NCBI GenBank assembly: GCA_000482145.1
Contig: AUXH01000534.1
Coordinates: 1-13,353 of the forward strand
Direction: 5' to 3'
Length of the DNA: 13,353 nt
From: Strigomonas culicis
Lineage: Eukaryota; Euglenozoa; Kinetoplastea; Trypanosomatida; Trypanosomatidae
The notes under the pieces were generated by a model, which worked only from the letters and a program-made list of their open reading frames with translations, was not told where the DNA came from and made no database searches. Below, piece by piece: positions 6,918 to 13,353 of the stretch (positions within the stretch are counted from its first letter, which is position 1; every line of letters starts with the position of its first letter). Made by a program: the position numbers and the translations under genes.

Positions 6918-9900
6918 TCACTTCCTAAGCTGTCTTGCCGATTCAATCGCCGCCTTGCAGAAAAAGCACAACGGCCCTTCTGGCTCCGACGCCTTCGTGG
7001 CAGACGAAGACACGACCGCGTCTGCATCGCCCGGATCGATGAACGCCCTGCGCCGCGTCACGGTGGAGGAGGTGGCTGCCTTCACGAGGAGAGAGTTGCG
7101 GTAGCGCGCGAAGCATAGGTGGCAGCACTCGTGGCCGCACGGCACAAAGGCGATGTCCACCTGATTCTCTTGGCAGATGAGACAGAGCTCCCCCTCGAAC
7201 TCCTCCGACTTTTCCCGAGGCACCTGCATCCAGAGGGGATGGTTCTCGTCATCGATCTCCACGTTCGCGGACACCGGCGCCGACGTACGGTCACGCCTCT
7301 GCACGCTTTCGCCCGCGGCCGGCGTGGCACCGCCGCGCGTGCCGCCGCCGTGGGTACGCGTGTTCGCCTCCGAGGCTCTGCTGCGCGACTGCGAGCCGTG
7401 CGCGTGCAGGTTCTCCATCACCTCGTTGAGGCTGTGCTGCAGCCCGCGCAGCTGCGCCTGCAGCTCCTTCGTCATGTACTCGTCGTCCGTCTCCTCCGCC
7501 CTGGCCGGCGGCACCGCCCACCACGCGCCGTTCGACAGCGCGACGAGGCAGCGCCGCACGAGCTCCGGGATCTCCGCGACGGCGACACGCAGAAAGGGGT
7601 TTCTGTCCTCCACCGTGCCGTAGGTGTTCAGGATGCGGGCCAGTACGGTGAAGACGGGTGCCAGCAGCCCCGTCACCGTGCACGAGCTCTTGGTGCTGAA
7701 GATGCGGTTCGACTTGTCGACCGTCACGCGCCCGAGCAGCACGTTCTCGATGAGATTCGCTCGCGTGCGCGAGTTGACGGAGGACTCCGGCGTGCTCCTT
7801 CCTCTGGAGCTGGCGCCCTGCGACATCCCCTGCGGCTGCGACTGGCTGTGCGGTAACACCTTGCCGGCGTTGCGGCTCGCGCTGGTGGAGTCCGTCGAGG
7901 GCGCGACGAAAGGGATGCGGATGAGCGACTGCATGAGGAGCTCCATGATGGACATCTGCATCCCCTCGATCTGGTCCTTCGAAAGCGCCTCGCTGTGCCC
8001 ATTCAGCCGCTTCGGCACGCCCTTGTCATCCGCGACAGGGATGTTGGTGCGCTCCAGAGCGCGCGTGAGGTAGTCGAAGAGATAGAGGTTCTTGCGCAGG
8101 AGTGTGTACTTGGCGTGGAAGTCCTTCAGCTCCGCCAGCGTCGAGACCTCCTCCGCCTTGGGCAGCAGGAGCGGGCTCAGCTGCGTCAGCAGACGATTGC
8201 AGCGGTTGATGTTCGTGAGCAGGTAGAAGTAGAGCTCACGCGGCTGCACGCTCTGGAGGAACTGCTCAAAGTACATCGCGTCGGCGGATATCACCGGGCG
8301 CCGAGTTGCCTTTACCGTGGAGCGCTTCGCCGTACCCGACGCCTCCGTGACCCCCGCGTCACTGAGCCACCAGAAGCACTCTTCCAGCATCCGCGGCGGC
8401 GCGATGGAGCAGAGGTCCTCCTGGGCGAGCGAGAAGAGGAAGTTGAGCGCCGACGTGTCGTTGAAGTTCTCCTCCTGCGCGTAGACGTCCAGACAGTCGA
8501 GAATGCTGCCGTGCAGCAGCGGCAGCAGGCGCCGCGCCCTGTCCTCCTGCCGCCGCCGCACCTCGTGCACGAGCAGGCTCGCCACGTGCTGGCGCTGCGG
8601 CGCGGACCCGCCGAGCAGCGTCGCCATGGCGCGGTAGAGCTGTTCGCGCGTCGTCGGGTGCGAGATGAGGTGGCGCTGGCGCGAGTCGTAGAAGCTGAGG
8701 TACAGCGTCGGGAAGCGCTCCAGCATCTCCTCCAGGCGGTTGGCGGTCAGCGCGTAGAAGACCCAGCAGTCCGCGAACACGTTGACGAGCGGTAAGGGTA
8801 GCACGTAGAATGCACGCGGCGGGCAGCGGGCCGCCTCCGTCACCTCCGCGTGGTAGAGCGCGCGATCCAACGGGTTCGCCTGGAACTGCTCGTACACACG
8901 CATACGGCTGTAGTAGAACTGGATAACCTCGCCGGCCGCCACCGCGAAGGCCATGCCCTCCCCGCCCTTCACGGCGACCAGAATGGGCCACAGCGACTTG
9001 AGAATAAACGTGATGTTCTTGACGAGCTGCTGCAGCTTCTGGCCACGCTTGTCGGACCCCCCTGAGCTGCTGCTCCTCCGAATGATGTCGCTGCGCGAGC
9101 GGGAGCACAGCGAGGACGTCTCGGACAGGTTCTCGTTGGCGCTCGCCGCTGGTATCCACTTGAGCGTGTCGTACTCCTGCACAAGGTTAAACAGTGCATC
9201 ATGGATACCGAGCGAACCGGTCAGAAGCGGAAGGGTAACCGCGTTGAAGCCCATCACGATGGCCAGGAACAGCTCCTGACTGCGGACTTGAAACGCTTCG
9301 TCGAGGGTGGCGCCCGCAGCGGTCTCATCGCGAGTGGAGACTGACAGAGAGCCGCCCTCGGAGAGCTCGCGCCGCTTCGACGTGAAGTCAGCGGTGATGG
9401 CGCCCCAGTCGACGAACGTCATGCGCACCTCCTGCGCCGCTGCGTACACTCGCTGCGAGGCCTCGCGGCCCCGCTGGACGTTCCGCCGCGTCACGGCGAC
9501 GGGCGCCACCGCCTCCGCCTCCTCCGTCGCCGCGGCGTCGCCGTGCAGCAGCTCAGCCGCCTCTGCGCGGCGCAGCTCCTCCGCCTGCGCCGCCGCTTGG
9601 GCCTCGTCGTCGCACTCCATCTGGATGCGGTGGTACGAGCCGGCCACGCGCACGTCGATGAGATTGGGCACAAAGCCGTCGGCGCCGAGGTGGCGCTTGT
9701 AGAAGACGCACGGCGGTAACCAGTGCAGAGCCATGGAGGACCACTGAAGACCCGCCTTAACATGGTCGACGCGATTGTCGGCCAGCGAGTCCACCGAGGC
9801 GATGTAGTCCCCCATCGCCTTGGCCATGTAAAAGATGTAGGTGCCCAAGACCGAGGTCGGGTTGAACATGGAGAACGTGTAGGGCATGCTGTGGTTGTAG

Positions 9901-11423
9901 TGGGACATGGTCGAGTCGATCTGGAAGCCGTGGCGCGACAGAAAGGGGTCCCGCAGCAAGAGCTCCAGCGCGCAAGCAAGCGGCCCGCGGCAGCCCTCGT
10001 CCGAGACGAGTGTATCCAAAATAGCGCCCGCCTTGCGCCAGAGCATTTGCTGCTGGCCGTAAACTTTTTCCGCCGACTGGAAGTCCTGCGTCACGTCTGT
10101 TCGATCCTTCCGCTCTAGTATCGCCTGCGTCGCCGCGCACTCCTCCGTGTCGCCGAGGGCAAAGCAAAAGAGATTCATAACGGTACTATTGAAGAGGCAC
10201 GTCTGGCGCACCCAGGCGCGACGGAGCGGCTGGTGCTGCACGAGGTCGCTGATGGCGCGCGCCACCACGTGGCGGCCGCTGAACGTGTTCATATGGCGGT
10301 GCTCCAGAATCGCGAACAAGGACGTGGGCAGCACGTTGAACTGCTCCTCTGGCAGAAACACATGCAGCGCCTGGATGATCGACTGCAGCCGGTCTAAGTC
10401 CACCGGGTCCCTCCGCCGCTTGTAGTCCCACGTGCGCCGCCGGCCCTTGTCGACGGAGGTCACCCTCGTGTAGAAGCGCAGGATCCACAGATACACGGTG
10501 AGGGTGAAGAGCTTCCAGTTCGTCTGCACGTCCGCCTCGAACCAGGAGCACATGGCCAGCACCACCTCCGTCACGGGGCGCTGTTCGATCTGGTCGAGCA
10601 GCATTTGAACGACGGTGGATATGCTCAGGTTATCCACGGAGTGGGGAAAGCTCAGCTGCAAGGCGAAGAAGAGCTCCTCCAGCAGCACGTTGCCCAGCGA
10701 CAGATAGGACAGGCTACTGCCAGAGCTGGAGGTGTCCTGCTTATACAAATGGCCGCTGTTTTGACTCCAGGAACTCAGAGAACCACTCACGTTGTAGTCG
10801 ATGACGGACACGTAGCCCTCCTTGGGGTACAGCATGGGCGCTTCGCCGCAGTTCACGATGCAGGCCTCACCCTGGTCGAGGGAGAGAGCCGGGGAGTAGA
10901 CGAGCATTTCGTCGACGGAGTGCTTGTCCGACATCCACCGGACGCCCTTGCTGAGCAGATCCATCTTGGTGGGCAGCTTGTGGCTCGCGCACGGCACGCC
11001 GTTCAGAGAAAACTCAAAATTGCCGGTGGAGATGTCCGCGTAGCAAGACAAGACGTCCCCCGCCTGCCACTGCAGCAGCGGCATCGGATGGCCCACCACG
11101 TTCCACAACGTTGCCCGATGACCATCCGCGGCCACCGACAGGGGAAAGTCGCCGACACCCTCGTCCTCCGAGAAGGGCAACCCCGATGACGTCACGCACC
11201 AGCCTATCTGCAGCAAGCCCCCTGAGACGAGGTGCACCTCGTACTGCACCTTCTCCTCCTGTGCCAGAAAGATGTCCAGCACCGTCAAGGACGTGAACTT
11301 ACTGGCCGTGAGCAGCGTGCCGTGAGCCGCAGCGGAGATGTAGGCATCCTGCTTCGCGCCGGGACAGACCACCCACTGCATCGTGGCACTCTTGGAGCGC
11401 CGCAGCATAGGTGTGTCCGTCAT
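6918..11423 (-). CDS. SPRY-RING E3 ubiquitin ligase, RNF123/KPC1 (RKP) homologue
   Basis: This 1501-residue protein has the architecture of RNF123/KPC1: a SPRY domain near the N-terminus, a long helical middle and a C-terminal RING. The SPRY domain (about 55-205) shows YEVHLVSGGLLQIGWC (61-76), EDEGVGD, ADGHRATLWNV, AGDVLSCYADISTGNFEFSLNGV (121-143) and an NCGEAP...YPKEGY end, all matching the RNF123 type. The RING holds CLIC (1414-1417), PCGH (C1429, H1431), CHLC (1434-1437) and CFFCKA (1486 on), the last identical to RNF123. The loop between the third and fourth cysteine pairs is expanded to 48 residues. A charged Ala/Glu-rich segment at about 603-640 may be coiled coil. The family transfers ubiquitin to substrates in the cytosol; substrates here are unknown. 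The start is the ATG at 11421-11423: upstream codons stay open but contain no ATG and are polypyrimidine tract. Confidence 0.92.
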   Translation of the reverse strand: MTDTPMLRRSKSATMQWVVCPGAKQDAYISAAAHGTLLTASKFTSLTVLDIFLAQEEKVQYEVHLVSGGLLQIGWCVTSSGLPFSEDEGVGDFPLSVAADGHRATLWNVVGHPMPLLQWQAGDVLSCYADISTGNFEFSLNGVPCASHKLPTKMDLLSKGVRWMSDKHSVDEMLVYSPALSLDQGEACIVNCGEAPMLYPKEGYVSVIDYNVSGSLSSWSQNSGHLYKQDTSSSGSSLSYLSLGNVLLEELFFALQLSFPHSVDNLSISTVVQMLLDQIEQRPVTEVVLAMCSWFEADVQTNWKLFTLTVYLWILRFYTRVTSVDKGRRRTWDYKRRRDPVDLDRLQSIIQALHVFLPEEQFNVLPTSLFAILEHRHMNTFSGRHVVARAISDLVQHQPLRRAWVRQTCLFNSTVMNLFCFALGDTEECAATQAILERKDRTDVTQDFQSAEKVYGQQQMLWRKAGAILDTLVSDEGCRGPLACALELLLRDPFLSRHGFQIDSTMSHYNHSMPYTFSMFNPTSVLGTYIFYMAKAMGDYIASVDSLADNRVDHVKAGLQWSSMALHWLPPCVFYKRHLGADGFVPNLIDVRVAGSYHRIQMECDDEAQAAAQAEELRRAEAAELLHGDAAATEEAEAVAPVAVTRRNVQRGREASQRVYAAAQEVRMTFVDWGAITADFTSKRRELSEGGSLSVSTRDETAAGATLDEAFQVRSQELFLAIVMGFNAVTLPLLTGSLGIHDALFNLVQEYDTLKWIPAASANENLSETSSLCSRSRSDIIRRSSSSGGSDKRGQKLQQLVKNITFILKSLWPILVAVKGGEGMAFAVAAGEVIQFYYSRMRVYEQFQANPLDRALYHAEVTEAARCPPRAFYVLPLPLVNVFADCWVFYALTANRLEEMLERFPTLYLSFYDSRQRHLISHPTTREQLYRAMATLLGGSAPQRQHVASLLVHEVRRRQEDRARRLLPLLHGSILDCLDVYAQEENFNDTSALNFLFSLAQEDLCSIAPPRMLEECFWWLSDAGVTEASGTAKRSTVKATRRPVISADAMYFEQFLQSVQPRELYFYLLTNINRCNRLLTQLSPLLLPKAEEVSTLAELKDFHAKYTLLRKNLYLFDYLTRALERTNIPVADDKGVPKRLNGHSEALSKDQIEGMQMSIMELLMQSLIRIPFVAPSTDSTSASRNAGKVLPHSQSQPQGMSQGASSRGRSTPESSVNSRTRANLIENVLLGRVTVDKSNRIFSTKSSCTVTGLLAPVFTVLARILNTYGTVEDRNPFLRVAVAEIPELVRRCLVALSNGAWWAVPPARAEETDDEYMTKELQAQLRGLQHSLNEVMENLHAHGSQSRSRASEANTRTHGGGTRGGATPAAGESVQRRDRTSAPVSANVEIDDENHPLWMQVPREKSEEFEGELCLICQENQVDIAFVPCGHECCHLCFARYRNSLLVKAATSSTVTRRRAFIDPGDADAVVSSSATKASEPEGPLCFFCKAAIESARQLRK
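6957..7184 (-). other. RING domain coding segment with expanded loop
   Basis: It encodes residues 1414-1489 of the RNF123-like ligase. All eight zinc ligands of a C3HC4 RING can be assigned: C1414, C1417, C1429, H1431, C1434, C1437, C1486 and C1489. The 48 residues between C1437 and C1486 contrast with about ten in human RNF123. Confidence 0.85.
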
Positions 11424-11989
11424 TGCTATTACTAAAATAAAAGTGAAAAAAAAAACTGAGAGAAAAAAATGTACAAAAAGAAGAAAGAAAAGGCACAAGG
11501 AATGTGCGAAGACTTCTAACAGATAGATGGAAAAAGAGAGGTGGAAAAAAAAACGCGAATCAAAGACAAGAAAGTAACAAAAAGCAACACGATTTCTTTA
11601 ATGAACACCTGATATCAACACAAGAACACAAATGTAGAAGTGTACATTTTTTATTCATCACATGCGGTGCCGTGGCTCCTCTCTCCTGCCTCATCTACCT
11701 CTTATTCTATATTATTATCATTTTTTTTTTCATTATAGTATTACTATTGAAAGCTTTATGTAGCTATCATTAATTAAGTTTGCAATATGTAAGTACAAAT
11801 AAAAGGAACACAACAAAGAGAAGGACACCAAGAATACAAAAACCAACAAGAAGAAGAAGAAAAATGCAACAACACAACCGTCAAGGAGAGAGGCCTCCTG
11901 CCCATGCCTCTGTGCATGGAAGTGCGCAGTGAGCGTCACCCACTCGATCGTTACCGTGCACACACGCATGCATGCGCCTCCCCCACACT
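11424..11989 (-). other. Intergenic region and 3'UTR of the metaxin-like gene
   Basis: These 566 bases are AT-rich, with T/A runs at about 11714-11733, purine-rich stretches at about 11500-11580 and 11800-11865, and the splicing signal of the RNF123-like gene next to its start. No gene or structured RNA is recognisable. Confidence 0.7.
11432..11455 (-). promoter_or_regulatory. Polypyrimidine tract and spliced-leader acceptor for the RNF123-like gene
   Basis: On the coding strand a T-rich tract ends in ttttAG, the AG lying at 11432-11433, which would leave an 8-base 5'UTR. Alternatives are an AG at 11426-11427 and one at 11456-11457 (32-base 5'UTR). Any of these excludes the open codons upstream of the ATG at 11423 from being a real N-terminus. 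Confidence 0.55.
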
Positions 11990-13060
11990 CTAGTTTGCTT
12001 GAGACTCCGCTGCCTCCTTCGGCGGCGTCGATGCAGCAGCAGCCGAAGAGCCCTCCGCCTTTTCTTCGGAATCCTCTCCTAAGTCAAAAGAGAGCATATC
12101 TATATTCGCGATGAGAAAGTACACCGTTGCGAACGCGGCCGTCCACACGAGTGTCGAGAACCGGCCCTTCCGGTACAGCTCGTCCAACTTACTTGCCCCG
12201 GCGGCTGCGTCCGTCACGTTCGTGAGGGGCTTCAGGTTATAGGTGCCGCTGTACTCGTCAAAGAACATGACCCGGAGCCTCTCCACGTACTTGAGCAGCG
12301 ATGGGCACTCTTCGCGCATCTTCTTCTGAAAGGACGCGAGGGACGATTTGCTGAAGTCCGCATGCATGAAGGACGAGGCCGCCGCGTACGCGTAGGCGTC
12401 CGCCACGCACGGGCGGCGGGTGCCCAGGATAAACGTCTCATCCGCGCGGGCATGCGTCACGTGGAAGTACTCCAGCGCCTTGAGTGCCTTCTCCGCGTCG
12501 TGCAGCACCTGCTGCACCTTCCGCTCCGCCACGAACGAGAGGCTCTCCACCGGTACGGAGGTGACCGGCTCCCCGGCGTAGTAGTACACGTTGGCCTGCA
12601 GCACGTTGGCGCGGTACGTGCCGCGCACGCTCTCCCACAGGGTCGCCACCTTGGGCGCGACGCTCTTGCTGATGAAGCCGTTGTAGATGCTGGGCTCGAA
12701 GTAGGTGAGGAAGAGAAAGGCGGGAAACAGGCACTTGGTCGCCAGCGCCTCGACGCAGGCGACCACAGGCTTCAGGTCCGTGCTCTCCGCCTCGAAGGAC
12801 GTGCCGAGACAGGCGACGCACGACGGCAGGCCAGCGTGCGACTGAAACCCCTTCTTCGCCCCGCCGCTCTCCTCCGCCGCGCTCACATCGTCGCCGACGG
12901 GGACATCTAACTGGAGCCCGGCGAGCGGCGCATCCCTCCGCGTGTAGCGGACCTGTGAGAAGCGCAGCAGCGTCTCTACCATAAGTGCGTGCGGGTCACC
13001 CGTGAGCAGCGACAGGGTCGCAGGGCTGCGATAGAGCACGCAGCCGTCAGCCCCCGACAT
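11990..13060 (-). CDS. Metaxin/Sam35-like protein with C-terminal tail anchor
   Basis: This 356-residue protein probably lies in the mitochondrial outer membrane. The N-terminal part (about 8-110) resembles a thioredoxin/GST-N fold of the metaxin type: DPHALMVETLLRFSQVRY (22-39), and GLPSCVACLG (77-86) before a helical stretch. The C-terminal part fits a metaxin-type GST-C domain: ALKALEYF (192-199), the FILGTRRPCVADAYAYAAASSF block (210-231), where FlG...P...Da is the family pattern, and CPSLLKYVERLRVMFFDEY (252-270). A single hydrophobic segment at about 302-322 near the end, followed by a short acidic, Ala-rich tail, is a tail anchor. Metaxins and Sam35 work in outer-membrane beta-barrel assembly, so this may be the trypanosomatid SAM subunit. 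Another GST-fold protein (FAX-like) cannot be excluded. The start is the first ATG in the open frame (13058-13060); upstream in-frame codons contain only TTG/GTG. The protein is sure, the family likely. Confidence 0.72.
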   Translation of the reverse strand: MSGADGCVLYRSPATLSLLTGDPHALMVETLLRFSQVRYTRRDAPLAGLQLDVPVGDDVSAAEESGGAKKGFQSHAGLPSCVACLGTSFEAESTDLKPVVACVEALATKCLFPAFLFLTYFEPSIYNGFISKSVAPKVATLWESVRGTYRANVLQANVYYYAGEPVTSVPVESLSFVAERKVQQVLHDAEKALKALEYFHVTHARADETFILGTRRPCVADAYAYAAASSFMHADFSKSSLASFQKKMREECPSLLKYVERLRVMFFDEYSGTYNLKPLTNVTDAAAGASKLDELYRKGRFSTLVWTAAFATVYFLIANIDMLSFDLGEDSEEKAEGSSAAAASTPPKEAAESQAN

Positions 13061-13135
13061 GAGCACAAGGGGAAACGCGTACCGAACGAGTTTTTGTGTA
13101 AAGAAAAACGAGAGTAACCGAACCACTAACAAATG

Positions 13136-13160
13136 CTGAGATGTAAAAAAAAAAAAAACA
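13136..13160 (-). promoter_or_regulatory. Polypyrimidine tract and spliced-leader acceptor for the metaxin-like gene
   Basis: On the coding strand a run of about 14 T is followed by acatctcAG, the AG lying at 13136-13137. The resulting 75-base 5'UTR contains no ATG, which supports the start chosen at 13060. Confidence 0.6.
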
Positions 13161-13281
13161 CGCGTCTTATGAGCGTGAGTCTCTCCACAGCTGTGACGTC
13201 AGTGATGAATGACAGCAACGAAACAATGACAAAGAAGCAATACAAAGATGTTTGAAGCTGCAGCGTAGCGCGGGGATGGAG

Positions 13282-13289
<8 letters not shown>

Positions 13290-13338
<49 letters not shown>

Positions 13339-13353
13339 GGGAGGGGAAGGGAA
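13290..13353. repeat. 64-base pure purine tract with (GA)n core
   Basis: Every base on the plus strand from 13290 to the window end is A or G, including an uninterrupted AG repeat of 42 bases at 13294-13335. The transcribed strand is therefore all pyrimidine. It lies upstream of the metaxin-like gene and probably belongs to the RNA-processing signals of the preceding junction. The tract runs off the window edge. Confidence 0.9.

Noticed and set aside
6836..7118. Short plus-strand frames over the 3' end of the RNF123-like gene
   Set aside because: They overlap the RING coding region in antisense and have no features of their own.
11424..11498. A 25-residue hydrophobic N-terminal extension of the RNF123-like protein that looks like a signal peptide
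   Set aside because: The extended frame begins with TTG, not ATG, and the hydrophobic residues are just the translation of the T-rich trans-splicing tract (Phe/Leu codons). The first ATG is at 11423.
13061..13132. A 24-residue upstream extension of the metaxin-like protein
   Set aside because: It would begin at a TTG; the first ATG is at 13060 and the stretch fits a 5'UTR after the candidate splice site.

Overview
The window reads as nuclear DNA from a trypanosomatid (kinetoplastid flagellate). The six coding regions are intron-free and all lie on the minus strand. Coding DNA is GC-rich. The gaps are AT-rich and full of homopolymer runs and microsatellites. Each start codon except possibly that of the first gene is preceded, on the coding strand, by a polypyrimidine tract followed by an AG, and the first gene has one too: this is the layout expected for spliced-leader trans-splicing inside a polycistronic transcription unit. 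The protein sequences fit this (a trypanosomatid-type uS17/S11 and an early-branching Sub2/UAP56). I cannot name the genus from sequence alone.

In transcription order (right to left): (1) 13060-11990, a 356-residue protein with a metaxin/Sam35-like GST fold and a C-terminal tail anchor, probably in the mitochondrial outer membrane; (2) 11423-6918, a 1501-residue SPRY plus C-terminal RING protein, the trypanosomatid counterpart of the E3 ubiquitin ligase RNF123/KPC1 (plant RKP); (3) 5813-4638, a 391-residue LETM1-domain protein, probably in the mitochondrial inner membrane; (4) 4116-2821, the mRNA-export DEAD-box helicase Sub2/UAP56; (5) 2091-775, an unrecognised protein with about four membrane segments and a long acidic, Ala/Ser/Pro-rich tail; (6) 462-1, ribosomal protein S11 (uS17), cut by the window edge before its stop codon.

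The genes do not form a functional pathway, as is normal for trypanosomatid units, where expression is set mostly after transcription through UTRs. The gaps (about 0.3-1.1 kb) hold 3'UTRs, polypyrimidine tracts and microsatellites. The longest, 5814-6917, contains a less AT-rich island and a 16-bp perfect palindrome. I found no tRNA, rRNA, CRISPR array, complete mobile element or convincing plus-strand gene.

The points most worth a second look are a DEFD motif II in Sub2 where the family usually has DECD, a 48-residue loop inside the RING of the RNF123-like protein, and the LETM1-like and metaxin-like mitochondrial proteins. I do not see a self-contained new system here.
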